A stretch of DNA of 64,000 nt from Exiguobacterium marinum DSM 16307 (GCF_000620845.1 NZ_KK211189.1:2201878-2265877); one strand, 5' to 3'. Counted from the stretch's first letter, positions 1 through 9,189 are shown. The notes: generated by a model from the sequence alone, not told the origin. Numbers and translations are program-made.

Positions 1-408
1 TGTATTAATTTCATCTGTGATGAAGACGACTTTCAAGTCTGGATAGCGTTCCATTTGTTCAAGCAACGCGGAAGAGAGTCTTGAAGTAATATCTGGATAT
101 TGCCGATCTTCGTTCGAATAAGGATTAAATAAGAAGAAGTCCATGACGATATAATCTTTCGCCTCTCGAATGGCTCGTTCCACTTCATTAAAGATTTCTT
201 GCTCGACAATTTCTGTATCCTCACCCTGATATGTCAGATCATGTAGAAAATCGATTTGGTCATCCGAAATCATATACGGTTCGGACTGACGTGACACCCC
301 TTCCGGTAATGGTTTGATTTGATGATATACGAGCGTGATGAGAAAAATGACCGCAATGATTGCCGTCCCCCACTTCCACCACTTCTTTTTCCCAGTCTTA
401 TTAGCCAT
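1..408 (-). CDS. Phospholipase D-like membrane protein, N-terminal part (cut by window edge)
   Basis: The first 136 residues are visible and the frame stays open to the left edge. A basic start (residues 1-12, rich in K and W) is followed by one hydrophobic segment at about 14-26, which fits a membrane anchor with the rest outside. The region around 85-136 (AIREAKDYIVMDFFLFNPY, then VVFITDEINT) resembles the first strand-helix unit of the phospholipase D/cardiolipin synthase fold, but the HKD motifs would lie beyond the edge. A strong ribosome site (TAAGGAGGGG at 412-421) fixes the start. It lies downstream of rnjA, behind that gene's terminator. The PLD family call is inference from the N-terminal pattern only. 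Confidence 0.6.
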   Translation of the reverse strand, partial: MANKTGKKKWWKWGTAIIAVIFLITLVYHQIKPLPEGVSRQSEPYMISDDQIDFLHDLTYQGEDTEIVEQEIFNEVERAIREAKDYIVMDFFLFNPYSNEDRQYPDITSRLSSALLEQMERYPDLKVVFITDEINT

Positions 409-432
409 ACTTTCCCCTCCTTAATTGCGGTG

Positions 433-463
433 AAAAAAAACAGGCTGTAGTTTTCTACAGCCC
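433..463 (-). terminator. Terminator of rnjA
   Basis: On the minus strand, GGGCTGTAG and CTACAGCC(T) pair around an AAAA loop and are followed by eight T residues. It starts 8 bases after the rnjA stop. Confidence 0.85.
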
Positions 464-470
464 GTTGAAA

Positions 471-2138
471 TCATACTTCCATAATAATCGGTAGAACCAT
501 CGGGTGTCTCCGCGTCTTTTGTGCCAAATATGGTGTGAGCGTCTCAGACACAAGTTGCTTCATCTCCGACCACTTCATCTGCTTATTTGACAATCCTTGC
601 TCGACCGTTTTCTTCAACAGACGTTCACCATCACGAATCAAGCTACCTGATTCACGCATATAGACAAATCCTCGTGAGATGATATCTGGTCCTGACACGA
701 GTTTACGTGTCTTGCCGTCGATACTGATGACGACGACAACGAGTCCATCTTCAGACAAGATGCGTCGGTCTCTTAATACGATATTCCCGATGTCGCCAAT
801 TCCATTTCCATCAATATAAACAGCGTTCGCAGAAATTTTACCGGTGACAGCAGCCGAATCGGCATCGACGGCGAGCACTTCCCCGTTATCCATGACGAAG
901 CTGTTCTCTTTCGGGATGCCAACGGATTCAGCAAGTTCCGCATGTTTCTTCAACATCCGATATTCACCGTGAATCGGCATAAAGAATTTTGGATTGAGAA
1001 GACGAATCATCAACAACTGTTCTTGTTGCGAACCGTGTCCTGATGTATGAATGTTCGTCAACTTCCCATAGACAACGTCCGCCCCTGCTTTATACAACTG
1101 ATCAATCGTCTTCCCGACGGAAATGGCGTTACCAGGAATCGGAGAAGATGAGAAGATGACCGTATCTCCAGGAATAATCGACACTTGACGGTGTGTCCCG
1201 TTTGCGATGCGACTGAGCGCGGCCATCGGTTCACCTTGTGAGCCGGTACAAAGGATCGCAATCTCATTCGGGTCGTAATGACGCATTTGATTCGTCTCAA
1301 TGATCATCCCTTTCGGAACGTTGATGAAACCGAGCTCTTGTCCGATCGTCATGACTTTTTCCATCGAGCGACCAAAAATCATCAGATGGCGTCCAGTCTC
1401 GGCACACGCATCGACCACTTGTTGTAATCGATAGATGTTTGATGCAAACGTTGCAAAGATGATACGACCGTCTGCCTTACGGAACGTCTCGCTAATGGTA
1501 CCTCCGACAACACTTTCACTCATCGTGAAACCTTCGACTTCCGCATTGGTAGAGTCAGATAAAAGACAGAGCACACCTTCTTTTCCGATTTCCGCCATCT
1601 TAGCGAGGTCTGCTGGTTCACCGACCGGAGTGAAGTCAAACTTGAAGTCACCCGTATGGACGATATTCCCTTGTGGTGTTTTCACGACGACACCGAGTGA
1701 GTTCGGAATCGAGTGAGTCGTACGGAAGAACGAGATGCTCGTTTTTCGGAATTTAACGATTGCATCTTCATCAATTTCATGGAGCTCCGCTTCACGTAAT
1801 AATCCGTGCTCTTCTAGTTTTACTTTAATCAAACCGAGGGCGAGTTTTGTCGCATAAATCGGTAACTGAACTTGCTTTAGTAAAAATGGAATCCCACCGA
1901 TATGGTCTTCGTGACCGTGCGTGATAAATACCCCTTTTACTTTGTCCTTATTTTTAATCAAGTACGAGTAATCTGGAATCACATAGTCAATTCCAAGCAA
2001 GTCATCCTCTGGGAACATAATTCCCGCATCGATGACGATGATTTCATCTTGGAATTGAACAACGTATGTGTTCTTCCCGATTTCTCCTAGTCCGCCTAAT
2101 GCGAACACAGCTGTTTGGTGGTTCTTAACAAACTTCAT
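471..2138 (-). CDS. rnjA: Ribonuclease J1
   Basis: Metallo-beta-lactamase/beta-CASP ribonuclease with 5'-3' exo- and endonuclease activity, central to mRNA decay and maturation in Bacillales. The 555 residues equal the B. subtilis RNase J1 length, and the sequence matches it closely from MKFVKN to the shared C-terminal ending PIIMEV. The metal-binding motif HGHEDH is at residues 74-79, and THSIPNS and HTGDFKFD follow. The beta-CASP domain and the C-terminal domain (IHTSGHG, then PIHGEYRM) are intact. The start has AAGGAGAG upstream. In B. subtilis rnjA is preceded by rpoY; here the upstream 199 bases are non-coding and the next gene is divergent. RNase J2 (RnjB) is the alternative, but residue similarity favours J1. 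Confidence 0.95.
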   Translation of the reverse strand: MKFVKNHQTAVFALGGLGEIGKNTYVVQFQDEIIVIDAGIMFPEDDLLGIDYVIPDYSYLIKNKDKVKGVFITHGHEDHIGGIPFLLKQVQLPIYATKLALGLIKVKLEEHGLLREAELHEIDEDAIVKFRKTSISFFRTTHSIPNSLGVVVKTPQGNIVHTGDFKFDFTPVGEPADLAKMAEIGKEGVLCLLSDSTNAEVEGFTMSESVVGGTISETFRKADGRIIFATFASNIYRLQQVVDACAETGRHLMIFGRSMEKVMTIGQELGFINVPKGMIIETNQMRHYDPNEIAILCTGSQGEPMAALSRIANGTHRQVSIIPGDTVIFSSSPIPGNAISVGKTIDQLYKAGADVVYGKLTNIHTSGHGSQQEQLLMIRLLNPKFFMPIHGEYRMLKKHAELAESVGIPKENSFVMDNGEVLAVDADSAAVTGKISANAVYIDGNGIGDIGNIVLRDRRILSEDGLVVVVISIDGKTRKLVSGPDIISRGFVYMRESGSLIRDGERLLKKTVEQGLSNKQMKWSEMKQLVSETLTPYLAQKTRRHPMVLPIIMEV

Positions 2139-2337
2139 TTAATCTCTCCTTACTTTAATTATTAATACATCTATGTGAAACATAAGTGATTCTCGAATAT
2201 GCCCGTAAGATTCTTTTTTCATTATAGCTCATATCATGCCAATATTTCACTAACGATGTGATATTCGTGGTAGTTTCCCTAATTCATGTTATCCTTTTAG
2301 TGGGTTCGAAAAACATATTTTTAGACAAAGAGAAAGA

Positions 2338-3126
2338 ATGGTGAATCAAATGGAAGACCAAAAAGTTGTTTTTTTCGACATTGACGGAACGCTCTTACAT
2401 GAAGGAAGTTATATTCCACCTTCAACGATTTCAGCAATTCAAGCTTTGCAGGCAAACGGTGTCGAAACATTTATCGCTACGGGGCGAGGACCAGCCATGC
2501 TCTCGGACATCCCGGAACGCGTCGGGATTGACAGCCTTGTATGTTACAACGGTCAAATCGTTGTGCATCAAGGCGAAATCGTGTATCGTAACACGCTCTC
2601 AAAAGACGCCTTAACCCGTTTGACGACTCACGCCACATCAAATGACCATACCCTCGTCTATTTAGGACAGGACAGTGGAGGCGCCTCAAAACCGAATGAT
2701 ACCATTGTCAATCAATCCCTCGGAGAGCTTGCCATGCCGATTCCTCGATTTGAACCGAACTTCCACGTGGAAGAGGATGTGTACCAGACACTCCTCTACT
2801 GTACGCCAGAAGATGAACATCACTATATCGGTACCTATCAGGAGTTCGATTTCATTCGTTGGCACCCTCATGCGATGGACGTGATCAATAAAGGGGCAAG
2901 TAAGGCCGATGGCATCCGTCACTTTATCGAAACGAACGGCTACCGCGTTGAAAATACGTACGCCTTCGGAGATGCTTTGAATGACCTAGCCATGCTCCAA
3001 TATGTAGGGACAGGTATCGCCATGGGCAATGCTCGTTCTGAAGCGAAGGACGTTGCGGATTTTGTGACAAAATCAATCCTCGAAGATGGTATCGAACACG
3101 GTTTGAAGACCATGAAGCTAATCTAA
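2338..3126 (+). CDS. HAD-superfamily Cof-type phosphatase
   Basis: Haloacid dehalogenase-like hydrolase of the Cof/YkrA subfamily, 262 residues, probably a cytosolic sugar- or nucleotide-phosphate phosphatase with unknown substrate. Motif I is DIDGT at about residues 14-18 (D14 nucleophile, D16 acid/base). The C-terminal motif IV region is FGDALNDLAML, followed by GIAMGNA, as usual in Cof proteins. The cap domain lies between about 85 and 185. The ribosome site is weak (AAAGAGAAAG), and a second in-frame ATG at 2350 could be the true start. It is divergent from rnjA, and convergent with ktrC across a shared terminator. In B. subtilis the relative ykrA also lies near rnjA and ktrC. Confidence 0.85.
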   Translation: MVNQMEDQKVVFFDIDGTLLHEGSYIPPSTISAIQALQANGVETFIATGRGPAMLSDIPERVGIDSLVCYNGQIVVHQGEIVYRNTLSKDALTRLTTHATSNDHTLVYLGQDSGGASKPNDTIVNQSLGELAMPIPRFEPNFHVEEDVYQTLLYCTPEDEHHYIGTYQEFDFIRWHPHAMDVINKGASKADGIRHFIETNGYRVENTYAFGDALNDLAMLQYVGTGIAMGNARSEAKDVADFVTKSILEDGIEHGLKTMKLI

Positions 3127-3206
3127 AAAAAGACCTCTTTTGAGTCAAACCGTCGAGTTGGATCAAACGATTCAACAATCACGGTATCGCTCAAGAGGTC
3201 TTTTTT
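3125..3206. terminator. Long nested hairpin, bidirectional terminator
   Basis: AAAAAAGACCTCTT...GAG pairs with CTCAAGAGGTCTTTTTT and gives A/T runs on both outer sides, so it can end both the HAD gene and ktrC. The roughly 45-base interior also pairs: ACCGT with ACGGT, then GTTG-ATC with GAT-CAAC around AAAC. Confidence 0.8.
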
Positions 3207-3867
3207 ATTTCGAACGTAACGTCCGCTCGAGTCTATCTAGATCAGTATCTTTACCAATGATGATCAAAATATCTTCTGATAAAATCATTTCATCCGCCTG
3301 CGGAGAAATGAGGACATCATCATCGCGACGAACGGCAACAATGTTCACCCCGTATTTCGCCCGTAAGTCCAAATCAATAAGAGATTTGTTCGACAACTTA
3401 TCAGACGCTTTGATTTCAACAATCGAGTGTTCATTCGATAACTCAAGATAGTCGAGAATACTTTGGCTCATCAATCCATTTGCAATTCGAACGCCCATAT
3501 CGCGTTCTGGGTGGACGATGTTGTCTGCCCCAATTCGACGAAGGACTTTTTCATGGTAATCGTTTGTCGCTTTCACCGTGATGATTTGTACACCGAGCTC
3601 TTTTAATATTAACGTCGTCAAAATCGAAGCTTGAATGTTTTCTCCGATTGCGACAATGACATGTTCAAAGTTACGAATCCCCAAACTTTTCAATACGTTC
3701 TCATCGGTCGTATCGGCAATAACGGCATGAGTGGCCAACCCCATAAACTCGTTGACGCGTTCTTCATCGGAATCGATGGCGAGGACGTCGTATCCGTTTG
3801 AAGACAATTCACGGACGATCGACCCACCAAACCGTCCTAATCCGATGACTGCAAATTCACCTGTCAT
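3205..3867 (-). CDS. ktrC: Ktr potassium channel gating subunit KtrC
   Basis: Cytosolic RCK (TrkA-N plus TrkA-C) regulatory ring protein that gates the KtrD or KtrB potassium translocator, binding ATP/ADP in the N-terminal Rossmann domain and, in known relatives, cyclic di-AMP in the C-terminal domain. The nucleotide-binding GLGRFGG is at residues 9-15, and the acidic end of strand 2 (IDSDEE) follows. The TrkA-C domain spans about 140-220. The 220-residue length and detailed similarity (HVIVAIGENIQASILTTLIL) match B. subtilis KtrC more than KtrA. No membrane subunit gene is adjacent, as for ktrC in B. subtilis. The start has GGAAAGGGATG upstream. Confidence 0.9.
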   Translation of the reverse strand: MTGEFAVIGLGRFGGSIVRELSSNGYDVLAIDSDEERVNEFMGLATHAVIADTTDENVLKSLGIRNFEHVIVAIGENIQASILTTLILKELGVQIITVKATNDYHEKVLRRIGADNIVHPERDMGVRIANGLMSQSILDYLELSNEHSIVEIKASDKLSNKSLIDLDLRAKYGVNIVAVRRDDDVLISPQADEMILSEDILIIIGKDTDLDRLERTLRSK

Positions 3868-3948
3868 GATGCTACATCCCTTTCCTACACATATTCTCTT
3901 CTTGATTCTTCGTTCAGTTTAACTGATTCCACTTCAAAACTCTATACA

Positions 3949-3994
3949 AAAAACAAAACGGGATTCCCTTCAAATAAAGGAAATCCCGTCTTTG
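3949..3994 (-). terminator. Terminator of cydAB
   Basis: Minus-strand ACGGGATTTCCTTTA and AAGGGAATCCCGT form a stem followed by TTTTGTTTTTTG, just after the cydB stop. Confidence 0.85.
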
Positions 3995-3997
3995 ACA

Positions 3998-5029
3998 TTA
4001 TGCTTTTCCACTCGAGCGTTTCCCTCGTACGTAGTCGTTGTCGAACAAGAACAAACGAAGCAAGAGATAGAGCGCCGGAACGAGAAGGAGCAATCCTAAG
4101 ATGAATACGATGACGAGCGCCACCGCCATCGACTCGTTGACGACACTTCCATTGATATCGATGTACGGATACAAGATATACGGCAAGTGCGAATATCCGT
4201 ATCCGAACCAAGCCATGAAAAATTGTCCCATAACCATCAGGAAAGCAATACCGTAGTTCCGTTTCATATAAACGAAGGAGACGGCGATGACGAAGAAGAG
4301 GAAGCTCATCGCGAACCACCACCAGTTTCCTCCTAGAATACTTTCATAGTGCCAAGCCGCCTGCGACTTCAAGCCGAAGAAGACAAGCCCTGAAGCAATA
4401 ATCGTCGGTACACTCCAAAAGAGAGCCCATTTTCTGACGAGTTCGACCGCATCTCGATCACGTGCTTTGTCCGCATAGAACAAAAGGAACATGGCGCTAA
4501 TATATAGAACCGAGACAATTGCTAAAATGACGACTGTCCACGAGTAGAAGTTGGTAAACAACTTCGCCGCGTCAAAGATGACTCCATTTTCCGTTTCGGT
4601 GATAAAACCACCTTGACTGACCGTCAATACTGTCGACATCGAAGCTGGGATGAGTAACCCGGTCGCCCCGTAAAGGAATACATAAAGCGTACTTTCTTTC
4701 GACCCGTAGTTCGCAAACGCATAAAAGCTACCACGAATCGCAAGCAAGATTAAAACTACAGATGCCGGAACGAGTAGCGCCGTCCCATAATAGTAAGCCG
4801 TGTCAGGGAAGAATCCAACAATTCCGACAAAGAAGAAGACAAAAAATACGTTCGTGACTTCCCATGTCGGGGACAAATACCGCTTGACGAGTCGGTTCAC
4901 TAGATGGTCGCGTTTCGTATAGCGGCTATAAAAGGCGAAGAATCCTGCACCGAAGTCAATCGATGCGACGATGAGATAGCCGTACAAGAACGTCCATAAG
5001 ACGGCAATCCCTAATTCTTGAATTTGCAT
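3998..5029 (-). CDS. cydB: Cytochrome bd-type quinol oxidase subunit II
   Basis: Integral membrane partner of CydA in the bd-type terminal quinol oxidase, which reduces oxygen to water without proton pumping. Eight to nine hydrophobic segments are visible. The N-terminal pattern FLYGYLIVASIDFGAGFF and the LSPTWEVTNVF segment are typical of CydB. I start it at ATG 5029, because GGAGGG lies at ideal distance there. The longer frame from GTG 5047 would put that Shine-Dalgarno inside the coding region. The GTG overlaps the cydA stop, so coupling is close either way. It ends at the operon terminator. No cydCD assembly genes are in the window. Confidence 0.92.
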   Translation of the reverse strand: MQIQELGIAVLWTFLYGYLIVASIDFGAGFFAFYSRYTKRDHLVNRLVKRYLSPTWEVTNVFFVFFFVGIVGFFPDTAYYYGTALLVPASVVLILLAIRGSFYAFANYGSKESTLYVFLYGATGLLIPASMSTVLTVSQGGFITETENGVIFDAAKLFTNFYSWTVVILAIVSVLYISAMFLLFYADKARDRDAVELVRKWALFWSVPTIIASGLVFFGLKSQAAWHYESILGGNWWWFAMSFLFFVIAVSFVYMKRNYGIAFLMVMGQFFMAWFGYGYSHLPYILYPYIDINGSVVNESMAVALVIVFILGLLLLVPALYLLLRLFLFDNDYVRGKRSSGKA

Positions 5030-5043
5030 GTCATACCCTCCGA

Positions 5044-6432
5044 TCACACTTCATCCGCAAACATCGCTTCACCACGATGTTCGGATTGTTTTAGTTCTTT
5101 CCCTACTGGGTTCTCTTTGAACAGGCGTGATAGAACGACTACCGTGACTGTTCCAAGTACCGCGTAGAGGATCGCGAAAGCGACAAGCATCCAACCGACA
5201 TTTGCCGATGTCGTAGCTGCATCACTCGTGCGCATCAACTCGTAAAGCGCCCAAGGTTGGCGACCAAACTCAGCGAAGAACCATCCAAATTCAATCGCTG
5301 CCATCGCAAGCGGTCCGCCGGCTGCAATCGCAAAGAGCATCGGTTTACTGAACTGGTTCAATCGCTTAATATAGCGCCCTAGTACGAATAGGAAAGAGAT
5401 GAGCGCGAGAAGCATCCCGATTCCGACCATCGCATCAAACAAGTAGTGAACAAAGAGCGGCGGCTGGTCTTCTTTTACGAATTCATCTAGACCTGTCACC
5501 TCATAGTTCGGGACACCACCAGCGAGAATAGAAAGTGCATAAGGAATCTTCAAAGCCCCTCGGACTTCATATCCGCCTTCACCGTCATCTTCTAACCAAC
5601 CACCGAGAATCAATTCTGCCTCGGAGGAGGTTTCAAAGTGCCATTCTGCTGCCGCTAATTTATCCGGTTGATATTGAGCCAAATATTTACCTGAGAAATC
5701 ACCAACAAGCGCTGTCGCAATCGCAAAAATCAGTGCGACTGTCATCGTCAAACGAAGACCTTTTTTGTGGTACTCGATCGACATCTTGTCGAGTTGATTA
5801 CGACGTTGACGCAACAATTGTACGGCTGCGATCGCTGCTAGGATGAACGCAGATGTTAAAATCGCAGACGTCAGCACATGAGCCATCTTCGTCGGCATCG
5901 CCGGACTGAACATCGCCTCAAGGGGACTAACGTTCGCCAAACGACCGTCGACAATATCAAACCCTACAGGTTGGTTCATAAAACTGTTTACCGTTGTGAT
6001 GAAAAATCCTGAGAACAATGCACCTACCGCTACCGGAATGCCGAGAAGCATGTGGTGCCACGGATTTTTAAAGCGATCCCACGTGTACAAATAAATCCCG
6101 AGGAAAATCGCTTCAAAGAAGAACGCGAACGTCTCCATGAACAGCGGGAGCGCAATCGTTTGACCCGCGACGCGCATCAAATTCGGCCATAATAGAGAAA
6201 GCTGTAGACCGATTGCCGTACCCGTCACAACACCGACCGCTACCGTCACGACATAGCCACGTGACCATCGTCGAGCCATGAGCGTGTATTTCGGATCTTT
6301 TTTACGAATCCCTAAAAATTCTGCCAATAAGATTAAAAGTGGAACCCCGACGCCGAGTGTGGCAAAAATCACATGAAACCCTAATGTGAGTGCCGTCAAT
6401 GCCCGGCTCATCAGGACAGGATCTTGAAACAT
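5044..6432 (-). CDS. cydA: Cytochrome bd-type quinol oxidase subunit I
   Basis: Haem-bearing subunit of the bd oxidase, in the cytoplasmic membrane. A conserved haem-ligand histidine is at residue 20 (LGFHVIF), the acidic helix METFAFFFEAIFLG is near 99-112, and GRQPW lies near 390. At 462 residues the quinol-binding Q loop is of the short type seen in CIO/YthA-like enzymes, so cyanide-insensitive behaviour is possible but not shown. GGAGG lies 10 bases before ATG. It is first in a two-gene operon with cydB. A degenerate Rex-like palindrome lies about 130 bases upstream, which would fit induction at high NADH. Confidence 0.93.
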   Translation of the reverse strand: MFQDPVLMSRALTALTLGFHVIFATLGVGVPLLILLAEFLGIRKKDPKYTLMARRWSRGYVVTVAVGVVTGTAIGLQLSLLWPNLMRVAGQTIALPLFMETFAFFFEAIFLGIYLYTWDRFKNPWHHMLLGIPVAVGALFSGFFITTVNSFMNQPVGFDIVDGRLANVSPLEAMFSPAMPTKMAHVLTSAILTSAFILAAIAAVQLLRQRRNQLDKMSIEYHKKGLRLTMTVALIFAIATALVGDFSGKYLAQYQPDKLAAAEWHFETSSEAELILGGWLEDDGEGGYEVRGALKIPYALSILAGGVPNYEVTGLDEFVKEDQPPLFVHYLFDAMVGIGMLLALISFLFVLGRYIKRLNQFSKPMLFAIAAGGPLAMAAIEFGWFFAEFGRQPWALYELMRTSDAATTSANVGWMLVAFAILYAVLGTVTVVVLSRLFKENPVGKELKQSEHRGEAMFADEV

Positions 6433-6559
6433 CTATTGATTACCTCCTATCTCTCTCTATCGCTTCGAAACATGTATGAAGCGACAATCACAGATGAATA
6501 CCCTTCGATACTTTCATCATAATGATTTTGTATTGCGCTGTAATGTCCTAATGCTTGAG

Positions 6560-6577
6560 TTCGCAAAATGTTCACAT
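6560..6577. promoter_or_regulatory. Possible degenerate Rex operator upstream of cydAB
   Basis: Read on the minus strand, ATGTGAACATTTTGCGAA matches 10 of 14 defined positions of the Rex consensus TTGTGAA-N4-TTCACAA. The first half site is good and the second poor. Rex control of cyd genes is known in Gram-positives; the site itself is inference. Confidence 0.3.
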
Positions 6578-6656
6578 TTGAGCAATCGCCACAAAATCGT
6601 CGCTTTACATTCATTCACTTTTCCCTTTTCCACCAAGCTTCACTCCTATTTGAACA

Positions 6657-6684
6657 CACTAAAAGCGGTCACAAACGCGACCGC
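6657..6684 (-). terminator. Terminator of ccpC-dapL
   Basis: Minus-strand GCGGTCGCG-TTTG-TGACCGC hairpin followed by TTTTAGT, seven bases after the dapL stop. Confidence 0.75.
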
Positions 6685-6690
6685 TCCGAG

Positions 6691-7812
6691 TTATTGAATC
6701 ATGACTGTACGGAAGTAGTGATCAAATAAATCAATGGCAACTTCTATCGCACGTTCATCCGGATTGAGTGTCGATTGATGGAGACCCGACCCCATGTCGT
6801 TTACCCCTAACCAAACCATGAAGCCCGGGACTTGCTTCAGCATATATCCGAAATCTTCGCCCGTCATGGCTGGTACGCAAGTCTTATACGAATAGCCCAC
6901 CTCTTCGACCGCTTCTTCGAATTGATAGAGATAACGCTCATCGTTGACGACCTCATGGTAGCGATTCCCGAATTCAAGATCAATTTGAACGTTATACGTC
7001 ATCTCAACCCCAGCGATGACTTGACGAATCCGACTCTCGAGCACGACCATTTCTTTATCAGACAATGCTCGTACCGTTCCATCCAATTTAGCCGTATCAG
7101 CAATGATATTCTCTTTCGTCCCGGCCGCGACCTTTCCGATGCTGACGACCGCACTTCCCATCGGGTCGATGTTCCGTGACACGATTGTTTGCAGTTGCAT
7201 GATGAGCGCAGCTTGAACGATGACAGCATCAATCCCAGCATGAGGAAAGGCGCCATGCCCTCCTTTACCATGAATCGTCATATGGAGCTCGCGCGCGCTT
7301 GCAAATAGCACACCGGGTCTTGAAGCTACCATCCCGACCGGATATTCAGGAGCGACATGTAAGCCGAATAACGCATCTGGACGAAAGTGATAGAACAACT
7401 CAGATTTCGCCATCGGTTCCGCTCCCCCCGGTCCTTCTTCAGCAGGTTGGAAGAAGATGACGAGATGATGATTAAACGGTACTTCGACGGCACGTTTAAT
7501 CAATCCGAGCGCGATGGACATATGGACGTCATGACCGCACGCATGCATCATCCCTTCATGAATCGATGCAAATTCTAAATCTGTCTCTTCCGTAATGGGT
7601 AACCCATCCATATCAGCCCGATATCCAATCGTCTTTTCACCGACAAGTCCATCTACACGTACAAAGAGCCCCGTCCGCCAATGCGTGATCTGAACACGTG
7701 GTGAATCGAGCGAACGAATCAATTGTTCAAGAGTCGCTTGTGTTTTGAACTCTTCATACCCGACCTCTGGAATTAAATGTAGTTGTCTTCTCGCTTCGAT
7801 TGCCCAATTCAT
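6691..7812 (-). CDS. dapL: N-acetyldiaminopimelate deacetylase (M20 family)
   Basis: Zinc-dependent amidohydrolase that removes the acetyl group from N-acetyl-LL-diaminopimelate in the acetylase branch of lysine and cell-wall precursor synthesis. The 373 residues resemble B. subtilis YkuR throughout: GYRADMDGLPI near 63-73, HACGHD at 90-95, PAEEGPGG near 122-129, and GKGGHGAFPH in the dimerisation domain. The late MTGEDFGYML motif is also present. It overlaps ccpC by ATGA, so it is likely translated by re-initiation after the regulator. The usual partner dapH is not adjacent. A generic M20 aminoacylase is the alternative, but the YkuR-specific stretches argue against that. Confidence 0.88.
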   Translation of the reverse strand: MNWAIEARRQLHLIPEVGYEEFKTQATLEQLIRSLDSPRVQITHWRTGLFVRVDGLVGEKTIGYRADMDGLPITEETDLEFASIHEGMMHACGHDVHMSIALGLIKRAVEVPFNHHLVIFFQPAEEGPGGAEPMAKSELFYHFRPDALFGLHVAPEYPVGMVASRPGVLFASARELHMTIHGKGGHGAFPHAGIDAVIVQAALIMQLQTIVSRNIDPMGSAVVSIGKVAAGTKENIIADTAKLDGTVRALSDKEMVVLESRIRQVIAGVEMTYNVQIDLEFGNRYHEVVNDERYLYQFEEAVEEVGYSYKTCVPAMTGEDFGYMLKQVPGFMVWLGVNDMGSGLHQSTLNPDERAIEVAIDLFDHYFRTVMIQ

Positions 7813-8687
7813 GATTCAGTCTCCTTCGTTACTTCTTCAACAATATTCCAAAATGCTTGAACTTGCGCCAACTCTAACATCGATTCTGTCGAGAGCATCC
7901 AAGTGTCTCGAACAAGCGGCACCCCAGCTGATGAAGTCAATGGGATCTTATTCATCTCATTGACATCTTTGATGGTCGACTCCGGCAAAATTGCAAAGCC
8001 GATTCCATGTAACGCCATCTGTTTACACGTTTCAATCTGATCTACGACAAGCGTCGTGAGTGGCGGACTTGAAAACCGTTCTTGCCACCACTCTAATATT
8101 TCCTGGTAATAAGTCGAATCACTCTTAAACTGAATGAACGAGCGTTCGTTATTTTTCAGTTGGGAGAGTTCGGTCATTTTCAAATCGACCAAGTGTAAGG
8201 AGTCGGAGAACAACTTCATACGCTCGCCCCGCCAGTCCGGATTCCCTCGTATAATCCCTATATGATAATTTTCTTCAAGCATATAACGCATCATTTCACT
8301 CGACCATCCTGTGACCAACTTCACTCGAACGGACGGATATCGTTCCACAAACGTCTTTAATACTTTCGGTAGCCAATATTGCCCCATGATAGAGGCGACG
8401 GCGATTTTCAATGTCCCGTATACTTCTCCTTGGTTTGCTGTCAGCTCGCCTCTTAGTTCCTGTTCTTCACTGTACATCTTTTTGGCAAACTCGATGATTT
8501 TCTCGCCATCTGGTGTCAATGCGAGCCCTCGGGTCGAACGAACAAAAATCTTCTTTCCCCATTGGTGCTCGATTGTCACGAGCCGCTGACTGAGAGCCGG
8601 TTGTGAGACGAACAATCGCTCTGCCGCTTTACGCATATTCAATTCTTCTGCAAGAATAATTAACACTTCTACTTCTGAAACTTGCAT
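7809..8687 (-). CDS. ccpC: LysR-type regulator of citrate-cycle genes
   Basis: LysR-family transcription factor whose B. subtilis relative senses citrate and represses citZ and citB. The N-terminal winged helix carries AEELNMRKAAERLFVSQPAL (about 15-34), nearly identical to CcpC. The effector domain keeps ITGWSSEM-like VTGWSSEMMRY, IGIIRGNP and the long block VDQIETCKQMALHGIGFAI. About 292 residues is normal. I use ATG 8687 rather than the preceding GTG 8690, with AGGTGA upstream. It is followed by dapL with a four-base overlap. Control of dapL by CcpC or citrate is possible but only suggested by coupling. It is divergent from bdbC. Confidence 0.9.
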   Translation of the reverse strand: MQVSEVEVLIILAEELNMRKAAERLFVSQPALSQRLVTIEHQWGKKIFVRSTRGLALTPDGEKIIEFAKKMYSEEQELRGELTANQGEVYGTLKIAVASIMGQYWLPKVLKTFVERYPSVRVKLVTGWSSEMMRYMLEENYHIGIIRGNPDWRGERMKLFSDSLHLVDLKMTELSQLKNNERSFIQFKSDSTYYQEILEWWQERFSSPPLTTLVVDQIETCKQMALHGIGFAILPESTIKDVNEMNKIPLTSSAGVPLVRDTWMLSTESMLELAQVQAFWNIVEEVTKETES

Positions 8688-8795
8688 CACGTCACCTATT
8701 TCTCTATCGTTTGAAAGATTGTATACTGAATAAGTATTTGTTTCAATGTATCATATCATGTTTATTCAATATTTTGAGTATTAGGAGGAATTCTG

Positions 8796-9182
8796 ATGCA
8801 ACGCCGTCATTTCGCCTTTATCGTCGCAGCTGTCGCGACACTCGGCAGCCTTTATTATTCTGAAGTTATGCTCTTTTTACCGTGTAAATTATGCTGGTTC
8901 CAGCGTATTTTTATGTATCCGCTGGCCATCTACTATCTGACCACCATGTTGACCGTTCGTGATGTCAACCGCTTGTTTGTCGGAATCATGGCCGGAGCGG
9001 GATGGTGTATTAGCCTATACCACGTGATTTTAGAACGCATCCCTAATGGAGAGGCTTTCTGTACGAACGACTGCCTGATTCGCTGGGTTAACTACTTTGG
9101 ATTCGTCACAATTCCTTTACTCAGTTTCATCGCATTCACATGCATTCTGATTATTCAGTTCGCCCCTTTTAAGAAAGCGTGA
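8796..9182 (+). CDS. bdbC: Thiol-disulfide oxidoreductase BdbC (DsbB-like)
   Basis: Small membrane quinone-linked oxidoreductase of the DsbB/BdbC family that recharges an extracellular thiol oxidase. The 128 residues contain four membrane segments. The first loop has the CxxC pair C30/C33 (LPCKLCWF), and the second has a C-x4-C pair (FCTNDC) before the last helix. The spacing and length match BdbC. TTAGGAGGAA gives a strong start. The usual thioredoxin-like partner BdbD is not next to it and must be elsewhere. It ends at a bidirectional terminator shared with nadE. Confidence 0.88.
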   Translation: MQRRHFAFIVAAVATLGSLYYSEVMLFLPCKLCWFQRIFMYPLAIYYLTTMLTVRDVNRLFVGIMAGAGWCISLYHVILERIPNGEAFCTNDCLIRWVNYFGFVTIPLLSFIAFTCILIIQFAPFKKA

Positions 9183-9189
9183 AACAAAT

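Noticed and set aside
5030-5047. GTG start for cydB giving six extra residues
   Set aside because: The GGAGGG ribosome site would be inside the coding region; ATG 5029 is at ideal spacing.
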